From the NCBI RefSeq assembly GCF_034263275.1, contig NZ_CP139559.1, positions 2,480,001 to 2,544,000 on the forward strand: 64,000 bases of DNA, read 5' to 3'. Both the position numbers and the translations under genes were made by a program. Source of the stretch: Mucilaginibacter sp. cycad4 (GTDB lineage Bacteria; Bacteroidota; Bacteroidia; Sphingobacteriales; Sphingobacteriaceae). Below the pieces are notes generated by a model. That model was not told the origin of the DNA. It was given only the letters and a program-made list of their open reading frames with translations, and searched no databases. Of the stretch, positions 24,312-31,374 are shown in pieces; position 1 is the first letter of the stretch; the number at the start of each line of letters is the position of its first letter.

Positions 24312-24354
24312 CAAAATTATGTATGCTTTCCCCGCCTTAAAACCCGATTCTTGC
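24312..24354 (-). promoter_or_regulatory. Island box 4 with promoter (Oxygenase-NA 2)
   Basis: Read leftward, GCAAGAATCGGGTTTT (24354-24339) lies 19 bp from TAATTTTG (24319-24312), a full match to TAnnTTTG. It serves the gene starting at 24270. Confidence 0.8.
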
Positions 24355-24384
24355 TAACTATATACGATAAGGCATAAAAACATC

Positions 24385-24427
24385 GCAATAAACGGGTTGC
24401 ATTTTCGGCTTGTCAAACGCAATTTCG
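24385..24427 (+). promoter_or_regulatory. Island box 5 with decayed promoter (alkA pseudogene)
   Basis: GCAATAAACGGGTTGC (24385-24400) matches the box at 13 of 16 positions. Exactly 19 bp on is CAATTTCG (24420-24427), which differs from TAnnTTTG at two positions. It faces the alkA remnant at 24489 and aroQ behind it. The pattern suggests a former island promoter that has mutated together with the pseudogene. Confidence 0.55.
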
Positions 24428-24488
24428 CCGTTGATTTGCCATAACATGTGAATATATTTATGCAAATCGGTTCTTCTATTTTTAAACT

Positions 24489-24581
24489 ATGGATAAAACC
24501 ACATTTGAAATAACCGTAAATGGATTGTTCTATTTTAAAAAATGTTTATAGTACCTGGACGGGAATTTTGATGATTGCTTG
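24489..24581 (+). pseudogene. alkA N-terminal remnant with in-frame stop
   Basis: Thirty-one codons from the ATG at 24489 align without gaps to the first 31 codons of alkA at 19868. The pseudogene reads CL-stop-YLDGNFDDCL where alkA reads CLWYLNRNFDDCL. Codon 21 is TAG in place of TGG, a single G-to-A change. Downstream of codon 31 the similarity ends and the HhH-GPD domain is missing. The rest up to aroQ (24582-24682) is not recognisable. It is a decayed second alkA-type gene behind island box 5. Confidence 0.8.
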
Positions 24582-24682
24582 CCGTGTGTTCCTAATGCGT
24601 TAGGCAATACAGTCATAAATATTCCCACGAACTCATTTGTCTGGTCACCCTATTTATTAAACCATTTAATACTACTAAACGA

Positions 24683-25102
24683 ATGAATATTCAAATTATC
24701 AACGGCCCAAACTTAAACCTGCTTAGCGTTCGCGAAAGATCGATATATGGTGGTGTAGACTTTGAAGTGTTCCTAACGGATTTGCGCAAACTCTATCCTG
24801 CCATTCATATTGATTACTTCCAAAGCAATGTGGAAGGAGAGTTAATTGATAAATTGCAAGAGGTAGGATTTACTTATACAGGTGTCCTGCTAAATGCGGG
24901 TGCCTACACACATACGTCCATAGCAATTGCCGATGCGATTTCAAGTATAAACACACCTGTAGTTGAGATCCATATATCCAACGTGCATAAACGGGAAGCA
25001 TTCAGACACACATCCTTGATATCCAGCGCTTGTAAAGGCATAATTACTGGATTTGGCCTGAACTCCTATAGATTGGGTATTGAAAGCATAATAACATCCT
25101 AA
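24683..25102 (+). CDS. aroQ: Type II 3-dehydroquinate dehydratase
   Basis: This 139-residue dodecameric-type enzyme of the shikimate pathway shows all the family motifs: INGPNLNLLSVRERSIYGG (Arg18 and Tyr22 of the lid and active site), LLNAGAYTHTSIAIADAI, and VEIHISNVHKREAFRHTSLIS with the catalytic His. It converts 3-dehydroquinate to 3-dehydroshikimate. The family's usual LGxREPxxYG loop reads LSVRERSIYG here, a small change beside the catalytic Arg. It lies inside the alkylation-repair island, after the alkA remnant, and is probably an extra copy, but other shikimate genes are not in the window. It converges on alkB copy 2. Confidence 0.9.
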   Translation: MNIQIINGPNLNLLSVRERSIYGGVDFEVFLTDLRKLYPAIHIDYFQSNVEGELIDKLQEVGFTYTGVLLNAGAYTHTSIAIADAISSINTPVVEIHISNVHKREAFRHTSLISSACKGIITGFGLNSYRLGIESIITS

Positions 25103-25181
25103 AGCGCAGTATCTTCTCATCTTGCCTCTATCAAAAATGGAGCTATCAATTGCTTTTTAAAAATAGCGCTTTGACCTATCA

Positions 25182-25775
25182 TTATTCGATAATTGTTCTG
25201 AATGTCAAATTGATTCTTGGACGCAGGGTTTTTGTCGAAGGCGGCAAACTGTGCAGCCAGTGGGACTGAGTTGCTCCTTTCATCACCAATAGGCTGCCTT
25301 GTTCAAGTAAAACAGAAGTCGTAACCCTGGATGTTTTATGTTTGAACATAAACTTTCTTTCAGCACCCAAAGTGAGAGACGCAATAGTTGTGTTTTTTCC
25401 GAGACTGGCCTCGTCATCGCTATGCCAGGCCATAGCTTCTGACCCATCATTATATAGATTTAACAAACAGGAGTTGAAGCGGTATGCCAGCTTATTTTCA
25501 ACAAGTTGCTTTAATTCCAGTAATTCTGTAGTCCAGGACAAAGCCTGGCGAGTAACCCCGGAATAGGTATAACTATAGGTATGGTCTCCATACCATGCTA
25601 CTTTCCTTTTGGTACTTCGCAGTTCTCCGTTGACAAAGACCTGATCATTTTTCCAGGGAATTTTTACCAAAAGGGAAGTAAGATGGTCATCCGGGTTAGT
25701 CAACAATCGGCCATAATAATTGACTTCTCCGTCATAGGGTAGCAAATTATCACCATACGCTGAAAACAAATCCAT
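25182..25775 (-). CDS. alkB: AlkB-family DNA dioxygenase (copy 2)
   Basis: This 197-residue 2OG-Fe(II) dioxygenase has iron ligands His118 and Asp120 (AWHSDDEASLG) and His175 (HWLHSLPPS), with 2-oxoglutarate Arg residues in RPRINLTFRTI. It shares the AWYGDxxYxYxYSG motif with copy 1 but is otherwise well diverged, which points to an old duplication or separate acquisition. It lies 64 bp behind the Ada paralogue with the intact AraC domain, on the same strand. The pair repeats the ada-alkB operon arrangement known from Escherichia coli. It should repair 1-methyladenine and 3-methylcytosine. Confidence 0.92.
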   Translation of the reverse strand: MDLFSAYGDNLLPYDGEVNYYGRLLTNPDDHLTSLLVKIPWKNDQVFVNGELRSTKRKVAWYGDHTYSYTYSGVTRQALSWTTELLELKQLVENKLAYRFNSCLLNLYNDGSEAMAWHSDDEASLGKNTTIASLTLGAERKFMFKHKTSRVTTSVLLEQGSLLVMKGATQSHWLHSLPPSTKTLRPRINLTFRTIIE

Positions 25776-25839
25776 AGATAGTGTTTGGTTAATGATTAAA
25801 AGCCCTTAGCTTATCAATGTTATTCTTTCACACTAAACT

Positions 25840-26688
25840 TTACGAAGTATGTACCCTGGAAGCCTCCCATCCAATGATGGCATTTTTGCGGATGGCTCCC
25901 CAATGATATTGCCCGAGTTCTCCGGTTGACTTAATTACCCGATGGCAGGGTATCAGAAATGCTACCGGATTGTTGCCAATGGCTGTACCTACCGCTCGCG
26001 AAGCTCCAACGTGGCCGGCTTTTTTTGCGAGGTCGGCATATGTAGTCAATCCTCCTGCGGGAACGGAAAGCAGTGCCTCCCATACCTTAATCTGGAAATC
26101 GGTGCCTTTTAAGTGAAGTTTTATTTCATCCAGTTTGCTCCAGTCCTGACTAAAAACAAACAGGGCGTTTTGCTGAGACATGTCAACTAACTGGCTGTAA
26201 CGCGCATTGGGGAAAATCGTTTTTAACTGCGTTAATGCCGGTTCGGTGCCTTCATCTGCAAATGCCAGGTGGCAAACACCTTTATCTGTCGAAGCCACGA
26301 TTACTTTACCAAAAGGGCTGTCAGCAAAAGAATAGTTAATATTCAGAGATTCTCCGCCGTTTTTGTATTCTCCAGGAGTCATGCCTTCTACTTTGATAAA
26401 AAGATCATGTAACCTGCCAGTTCCTGATAAACCTGTTTCAAATGCAGTATCGAAAAGTGTAGCGCCGGTTTCTTTTAACATTTCCTTCGCATGCTCTACG
26501 CTAAGATACTGTAAGAATTGTTTTGGCGTAACACCCGCCCAGCTTTGAAACATTCGTTGAAAATGAAAAGGGCTCAAATTCACTTGCTCAGCCGCTTCTT
26601 CCAATTTAGGATGTTTTTTATAATTGAACCGAAGAAATTCAATCGCATCTGCTATTCTTTTATAATCTATTTCTTGTTGCGTTTCCAT
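25840..26688 (-). CDS. ada: Ada-type regulator/methyltransferase with intact AraC domain (paralogue 2)
   Basis: This 282-residue fusion has an AraC domain at residues 1-110 (LEEAAEQVNLSPFHFQRMFQSWAGVTPKQFLQYL, second HTH LFDTAFETGLSGTGRLHDLF, then GMTPGEYKNGG). Residues 115-280 form the O6-methylguanine methyltransferase, with acceptor Cys248 (FLIPCHRVIKS) and Arg finger 231 (ASRAVG). It lacks the N-terminal zinc domain that makes E. coli Ada a methylation-triggered activator. It is the only one of the three paralogues with both HTH motifs intact, so it is the best candidate to bind the island box. It forms an operon with alkB copy 2. Confidence 0.88.
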   Translation of the reverse strand: METQQEIDYKRIADAIEFLRFNYKKHPKLEEAAEQVNLSPFHFQRMFQSWAGVTPKQFLQYLSVEHAKEMLKETGATLFDTAFETGLSGTGRLHDLFIKVEGMTPGEYKNGGESLNINYSFADSPFGKVIVASTDKGVCHLAFADEGTEPALTQLKTIFPNARYSQLVDMSQQNALFVFSQDWSKLDEIKLHLKGTDFQIKVWEALLSVPAGGLTTYADLAKKAGHVGASRAVGTAIGNNPVAFLIPCHRVIKSTGELGQYHWGAIRKNAIIGWEASRVHTS

Positions 26689-26709
26689 GATTATTTAATA
26701 ATTTTTATA

Positions 26710-26752
26710 CAAATCTACGGTGATGAAGTCCACTTGAAAACCCGATTCTTGC
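26710..26752 (-). promoter_or_regulatory. Island box 6 with promoter (ada-alkB operon)
   Basis: Read leftward, GCAAGAATCGGGTTTT (26752-26737) lies 19 bp from TAGATTTG (26717-26710), a full TAnnTTTG match. The ada start at 26688 follows after a 21-nt gap. If Ada binds this box the operon would control itself. Confidence 0.8.
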
Positions 26753-26768
26753 GGAGTTTTAGGGGTGT

Positions 26769-27587
26769 CTATATTATATCGCCTGCTAAGACAGTCGCCA
26801 ACTCGCGGGCAATCAGGGCCGCCTTTAGTTCAGGCCCCCAGTAATATTGATTAAATGTACCATCAGCCCGTACAACCCGGTGACATGGGATCAGATAAGC
26901 AATAGGGTTATCACCAACCGCTTTTCCTATAGCTCTCGCGTTTTCTTTGTTGCCCGCAAGGAATGTGTAGGATACCAGACCACCGACAGGTATTTGCAGT
27001 AATTTCATCCAAAGGTTTAACTGGAATGATGTTCCTTTTAAGTGAAGTCTAACTTTTTCCGATTGCTTAGATGGCTCTGTAAATGCAGCTATAGCAAAAC
27101 GGTGATCATGATCCTGGCAATTTGTATAGGTAGCTCCTGGGAAACGTCGCTGCAATTCTTTAAGACCAACAGACTGATCTTCATTTGTAAACCCGACGTA
27201 ACAAACTCCTTTCCCTGTAGAGGCAATGATTACTTCTCCAAAATCCGTATTATAGAAGTGATATGAGATACTCAATTTACCAGATTTGTACTCATCCGGT
27301 GACATTTTCTCAATAATCAATTGTCCATTACTTATTTTCTCCCTTTTTAGTCGTTCTATCGTTTTCTCTATTCTTTGCTTGATAAATATTGGCTCCAGAT
27401 AGGGTACGAGCATTTCCGGGGCTATTCCATTTAACCATTCCGTTAAAAATGTATGATTTTCGGATAATTCGATATCCTGCTGTAATTGTACACCTTTTAT
27501 GGGAAACAACTCACTTTTTTGCGCCCGGTAATAGGAAATAATTCGTTCTATCATCTTGAAATTGATGCCGCTTTTATCTGTGTCCAT
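26769..27587 (-). CDS. Ada-type methyltransferase with degenerate AraC domain (paralogue 3)
   Basis: This 272-residue protein ends in a methyltransferase domain with acceptor Cys235 (YLIPCHRVVRADGTFNQYYWG) and an intact Arg finger (NARAIG). The first 100 residues keep the length of an AraC domain (FLTEWLNGIAPEMLVPYLEPIFIKQRIEKTIERL, then MSPDEYKSGKL) but the HTH consensus is gone. Start choice: the upstream ATG at 27614 lies inside the -7 element (27608-27615), so the ATG at 27587 (MDTDKSG) is the real start. It is transcribed alone from its own island box and is divergent from the hydrolase/deformylase operon. Confidence 0.85.
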   Translation of the reverse strand: MDTDKSGINFKMIERIISYYRAQKSELFPIKGVQLQQDIELSENHTFLTEWLNGIAPEMLVPYLEPIFIKQRIEKTIERLKREKISNGQLIIEKMSPDEYKSGKLSISYHFYNTDFGEVIIASTGKGVCYVGFTNEDQSVGLKELQRRFPGATYTNCQDHDHRFAIAAFTEPSKQSEKVRLHLKGTSFQLNLWMKLLQIPVGGLVSYTFLAGNKENARAIGKAVGDNPIAYLIPCHRVVRADGTFNQYYWGPELKAALIARELATVLAGDII

Positions 27588-27607
27588 GATCCATTTTTTT
27601 TGCAGCA

Positions 27608-27650
27608 CAAACATAGCTTCGCACGGATATTAGTAAAACCCGATTCTTGC
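27608..27650 (-). promoter_or_regulatory. Island box 7 with promoter (Ada paralogue 3)
   Basis: Read leftward, GCAAGAATCGGGTTTT (27650-27635) lies 19 bp from TATGTTTG (27615-27608). The -7 element contains the in-frame ATG at 27614, which decides for the start at 27587. Confidence 0.8.
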
Positions 27651-27684
27651 TAAGGCAATAAATAACAGTGATCAGATTAATTCC

Positions 27685-27727
27685 GCAAGAAACGGGTTTT
27701 ACCGAAAATCTCACCGACTTAGATTCG
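27685..27727 (+). promoter_or_regulatory. Island box 8 with promoter (hydrolase/def operon)
   Basis: GCAAGAAACGGGTTTT (27685-27700) lies 19 bp from TAGATTCG (27720-27727), one mismatch to TAnnTTTG. It faces the hydrolase ATG at 27747 and is back to back with box 7, 34 bp apart. Confidence 0.75.
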
Positions 27728-27746
27728 TGGTTTAAATTCTTAGCAT

Positions 27747-28613
27747 ATGGACAAGCATCAATTTGAACAACAACGAAAATTCGCTTTAACTCCCTCGGGT
27801 AAAATTGCCTACATAGAACGGGGAACAGGCCCAGTGAGCTTATTTGTGCATGGCCTTATTGTCAATGGCTACCTGTGGCGTCACCAGTTGGAGGATCTGT
27901 CAACCATACGCCGCTGTATCGCAATAGATCTGCTGGCACATGGTTCGACTGAAATAACCCCTGAACAGGACGTATCCTTTGAAGCCCAAGCCGAAATGCT
28001 AAAACAATTCCTGGATGCATTACATATCGATCAGATAGACTTAGTTGCTAACGATAGCGGGGTTGGCATATCGCTCATCTTCGCGGCAAGGTACCCTGAA
28101 AAACTACGCAGCCTGACCCTTACGAATGGCGATGTGCACGATAACTGGCCACCAGTGAATTTCTCCGGTTTTCTGGATATGGTAAAAGCTGGAGGATTAG
28201 CAAATACTTTTCATAAGATGATTACCGATCCTGATTACTACCGGTCGGAGAACGGTTTTGCCGGAGCTTATGAAGATCCGCAAGCCGTTTCAGATAATAC
28301 TGTGGCCGCTTATATAACACCTCTCCAAACAACGCCGCAACGGATAAAGAATATGGAACGGTTTATCATGGCATTTGACAATAATCAAACGGTGAGAATC
28401 GAAGATGATCTGAAAAAATTGAATGTACCGACACTAATCATATGGGGTACAGGTGATCCATTCTTTGGTGTGGAATGGTCTAAATGGCTGGAGAAAACGA
28501 TACCTGGTCATGAAAAAAGGGTTGAACTGGAAAGCGCGAAAATGCTCTTCCCGGAGGAACGGCCAGATGAACTGACACTTGAACTCCGAAAATTTTGGGC
28601 TCCAAATAAATAA
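27747..28613 (+). CDS. Alpha/beta hydrolase, dehalogenase/epoxide-hydrolase type, catalytic His missing
   Basis: This 288-residue alpha/beta hydrolase has an oxyanion region FVHGLIVNGYLWR and a nucleophile elbow LVANDSGVG with Asp103 as nucleophile. That is the haloalkane dehalogenase/epoxide hydrolase pattern, not the Ser-type one. Acidic residues in WGTGDPFFG are kept. The catalytic His, expected in the motif HFxQEExP, is replaced by Met266 (KMLFPEERPDE). The enzyme may therefore trap an alkyl-enzyme ester without releasing it, or be inactive. It is preceded by island box 8 and its stop overlaps the deformylase start (TAATGA), so the two are translationally coupled. A role in removing alkylating agents is inference. 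Confidence 0.82.
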   Translation: MDKHQFEQQRKFALTPSGKIAYIERGTGPVSLFVHGLIVNGYLWRHQLEDLSTIRRCIAIDLLAHGSTEITPEQDVSFEAQAEMLKQFLDALHIDQIDLVANDSGVGISLIFAARYPEKLRSLTLTNGDVHDNWPPVNFSGFLDMVKAGGLANTFHKMITDPDYYRSENGFAGAYEDPQAVSDNTVAAYITPLQTTPQRIKNMERFIMAFDNNQTVRIEDDLKKLNVPTLIIWGTGDPFFGVEWSKWLEKTIPGHEKRVELESAKMLFPEERPDELTLELRKFWAPNK

Positions 28614-29161
28614 TGATACGACCTATCGTCTTATATGGATCTCCGTTTTTGCGGGAACGTTGTGTTAATGCCGATATAACGGACAACAATTTATCGCGCC
28701 TTCTGAAGGATTTAAAAGATACAATGAAGCACGCGGGAGGTGCGGGTTTGGCAGCACCGCAAATAGGTGTATGTATGCGGGTTTTTGTGGTAGAGACAGT
28801 ATCGAGCTATCGGTCTTTACGGTCCAAAGAACGAATTATATATTTTAAAGGCGATACAGGGATTGAAGAAGTATTTATCAATCCGGTGATTACCTGGCGA
28901 TCCGCTGACACAAATGACGACAAAGAAGGATGCTTAAGTATCCCGGGATTGTCAGGTGTGGTACAGCGTCCGGATTCAATTAAAATACAATATCTCGATG
29001 GAAATCTTCAAAAGTGCACTCAAATTTTTGCCGGGTTTACAGCCCGGATCATACAGCATGAATATGACCATATTGAAGCTATACTTTATATTGATAGATT
29101 GCCTGCTGCTGAACGTAGAAAAATGCAAGATCAGTTGCAGGGACTAAAAGAACACAAGTAA
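28613..29161 (+). CDS. def: Peptide deformylase
   Basis: This 182-residue metalloenzyme removes the formyl group from nascent proteins. All three family motifs are intact: GAGLAAPQIG (about 43-52), EGCLSIPG with metal ligand Cys107, and QHEYDH with His149, Glu150 and His153. An insert (SSYRSLRSKERIIYFKGDTG) lies between motifs 1 and 2. Its ATG overlaps the stop of the hydrolase gene by one base. An essential-type housekeeping enzyme in a damage-responsive operon is odd; it is probably a second copy. It might deformylate damaged proteins or small formamides, which is speculation. Confidence 0.92.
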   Translation: MIRPIVLYGSPFLRERCVNADITDNNLSRLLKDLKDTMKHAGGAGLAAPQIGVCMRVFVVETVSSYRSLRSKERIIYFKGDTGIEEVFINPVITWRSADTNDDKEGCLSIPGLSGVVQRPDSIKIQYLDGNLQKCTQIFAGFTARIIQHEYDHIEAILYIDRLPAAERRKMQDQLQGLKEHK

Positions 29162-29378
29162 ACTATCTTTAAACCATTTCAATTGAGCGATATTATTTCG
29201 GTACAGTAATATAAATATTTTGAATATCCGCTGTTTCGCAATCGATTGTTTCTATAAAAGAAATTTTTACTTTTATTTTAATTATAAACCAGAAGGCTCA
29301 CGATGTTTGTTCGTTTACTGTTATAACAATACAAATCAAACTGACAGGGCTTTGCGATTATTTTGAGAACGATCAGAA

Positions 29379-29972
29379 ATGTATAAACAAACAACTTCAC
29401 CACAATTAAGTGTCGCCAAGCTATGGAATAACTTTAGGGCGGGTGATGAAAATGCTTATACATGTCTGATGCGAAACTTTGCCGGTCCGCTATTTAAATA
29501 TGGTATGCGCTTTGTATCCAACAGTGATTTTATCAAAGACTGCATACAGGATGTTTTTTTTGAACTATGGAACCGCCGCGAACGAATAAACCATACCGAA
29601 TCTGTAAAATCATATCTATTTAAAGCATTGCGACTGCGTATATTCCGCGAACAATCAAACTGGAAGTACGCCGAACCTTTGAACGACAATTACGAGTTTC
29701 TAATTGAATTTGACATAGAAACATCTTTAATAGAAGTTGAATCATCACAAGAGATAAAATCAAAGCTTGAAAATATATTAAATAATCTTCCGCGCAGACA
29801 AAAAGAAATTTTATACCTGCGTTTTTACGAAGGTATGGATCAGGACCGTATAGCCCAGGTGATGGGCCTTAACCGCCAATCGGTATATAACCTGCTGCAT
29901 GAAGCCATTAACGGCCTAAGAAAGCACTGGTTTAAAGAGGCGTCCATCTTATTATTGCTGCTTCTAAAGTAA
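29379..29972 (+). CDS. ECF-family RNA polymerase sigma factor
   Basis: This is a 197-residue sigma-70 family ECF factor. Region 2 reads YTCLMRNFAGPLFKYGMRFVSNSDFIKDCIQDVFFELWNRRERI. Region 4 reads LPRRQKEILYLRFYEGMDQDRIAQVMGLNRQSVYNLLHEAINGLRKHW. It is followed by a FecR anti-sigma factor and a SusC with an STN signalling domain, the standard trans-envelope relay of Bacteroidota sugar loci. When the receptor senses its glycan, the anti-sigma factor frees this protein to transcribe the locus. It is the first gene of the first polysaccharide locus. A T-rich stretch with a weak hairpin (29978-30003) separates it from fecR. Confidence 0.93.
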   Translation: MYKQTTSPQLSVAKLWNNFRAGDENAYTCLMRNFAGPLFKYGMRFVSNSDFIKDCIQDVFFELWNRRERINHTESVKSYLFKALRLRIFREQSNWKYAEPLNDNYEFLIEFDIETSLIEVESSQEIKSKLENILNNLPRRQKEILYLRFYEGMDQDRIAQVMGLNRQSVYNLLHEAINGLRKHWFKEASILLLLLLK

Positions 29973-30106
29973 CTTTAAAAGGCCCGTTTGGGTTCTTTTT
30001 TTCTCCCTCAAGAAAAAAATAAAAAAACTTCGATTTTTTACAGTAGACTTTTCCCTTTTCGGAATATATACTATTGTAGAGCCAATTATAGTATAAACCC
30101 AATTTT

Positions 30107-31201
30107 ATGCTTAACAATAATTACGATAAGGTAGAAGATTTCTTATTAGACGATTCCTTTGTGGAATGGGTTTTGGGCGAATCGAAGACATTGGATAGCT
30201 ATTGGAGAAATTTCATTACCGATAATCCGGATAAAGCCGGTAATTTGAACCATGCACGTGATATTGTGCTCTCGGTAAAAATAAGACCGGTGCCTGATCT
30301 ATCAGACCCGGATATTGATCAAATCATCAGCAATGTTCAGCATAAACGTAAGTTTACTATTCCAGAACCAGAAAAGCCTGAAATTAAAAACCTTTGGAGC
30401 ATCGCCCGTAACCTGATGCGCTATGCCGCGATTATAGCAACCATTATGGTAGTAAGTTGGTTGGGATATTCGCATTTTAAAAATACACCCGAAAAACTTA
30501 GCCAGGTAGGCAACTCAAATACGCCGCTGCAACGTGTAATAAACGAAACATCGCTCAATATGCTCGTGAAATTGCCCGATCATAGTTCGGTTATATTGAA
30601 ACCATACGCGCAACTAACCTATCCTGTAGTATTTTCCGATAAAAGCAGGGAGGTACATTTAACCGGAGAGGCATTTTTTGAGGTTACTAAAAATCCTCGC
30701 AGACCATTTTACGTGCATAGCAATGAGCTGACGGTGCGCGTTGTAGGCACCAGTTTTACTGTTAAGGCTTATCGAGGCGATAAAAAATTCAATGTAATAG
30801 TGAGCACCGGCAAGGTGCTGGTTACAGTTAATATTCCCGGCTCAAGAATCAACAGCCATAGCATTTTACTTACCCCCAACCAACAGGCGGTTTTGTATCG
30901 TAAAAACATGCTTTTAGAAGAAGCCGATATAAAAAAACCTTTATTGTTATCTAAACAATCAACTCAAATACACTTCAATTTTGTAGGCACGCCTTTTTCA
31001 AAAGTCATATCAACAATTGAAGAGGCATATGGAGTTAAAATAAATTATAACGAAAAGGTGATGGGTAACTGCCCACTCACCGCGTCATTAGTTGATCAGC
31101 CGCTTGATGAAAGGTTGCACCTAATATGCAAAGCGGTTGAAGCCGAATATAAAATTGCCGATGGGACTATTACGATAGAAGGCAAAGGATGTAATAATTA
31201 A
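30107..31201 (+). CDS. FecR-type anti-sigma factor
   Basis: This is a 364-residue inner-membrane protein. The cytoplasmic N-terminus (about 1-100) would bind the sigma factor. One transmembrane helix (YAAIIATIMVVSWLGYSHF, about 105-123) is followed by the periplasmic FecR domain (LPDHSSVILKPYAQLTYPVVF, then REVHLTGEAFFEVTKNPRRPFYVHS). The C-terminus is a DUF4974 domain (FVGTPFSKVISTIEEAYGVKINY). It passes the signal from the STN domain of the SusC encoded downstream to the sigma factor encoded upstream. The 173-bp gap to susC holds hairpins. Confidence 0.93.
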   Translation: MLNNNYDKVEDFLLDDSFVEWVLGESKTLDSYWRNFITDNPDKAGNLNHARDIVLSVKIRPVPDLSDPDIDQIISNVQHKRKFTIPEPEKPEIKNLWSIARNLMRYAAIIATIMVVSWLGYSHFKNTPEKLSQVGNSNTPLQRVINETSLNMLVKLPDHSSVILKPYAQLTYPVVFSDKSREVHLTGEAFFEVTKNPRRPFYVHSNELTVRVVGTSFTVKAYRGDKKFNVIVSTGKVLVTVNIPGSRINSHSILLTPNQQAVLYRKNMLLEEADIKKPLLLSKQSTQIHFNFVGTPFSKVISTIEEAYGVKINYNEKVMGNCPLTASLVDQPLDERLHLICKAVEAEYKIADGTITIEGKGCNN

Positions 31202-31259
31202 CCAATTAATATAAACCTAAACGAAAACTATGTAAAAAGAAAAAGCCCCTTTAAATCAA

Positions 31260-31343
31260 TCGGCAGTGCTCTAACACTGCCGATAAGATAGTTTCTCCCA
31301 GTGTTATGCATAACGACCAAATGGTTGTCTGGGAATTTTTTTG
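31260..31343 (+). terminator. Tandem hairpins before susC (possible attenuator)
   Basis: TCGGCAGTG/CACTGCCGA (31260-31268, 31275-31283) forms a perfect 9-bp stem. A second structure pairs TCCCAG (31296-31301) with CTGGGA (31329-31334) and is followed by ATTTTTTTG. It encloses the 12-bp palindrome GTTATGCATAAC (31303-31314). The U-tract makes it terminator-like, which would reduce readthrough from fecR into susC and set different expression levels. Confidence 0.55.
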
Positions 31344-31374
31344 TCGAATTTTTTAAATCCTACTTACCAAAGTT

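Noticed and set aside
25101..25108. AAAGCGCA, identical to the core of the E. coli Ada box
   Set aside because: It overlaps the aroQ stop codon between convergent genes and cannot control a start. It is best seen as chance.
27588..27614. Longer N-terminus of Ada paralogue 3 from the ATG at 27614
   Set aside because: That ATG lies inside the -7 promoter element, so it would not be transcribed.
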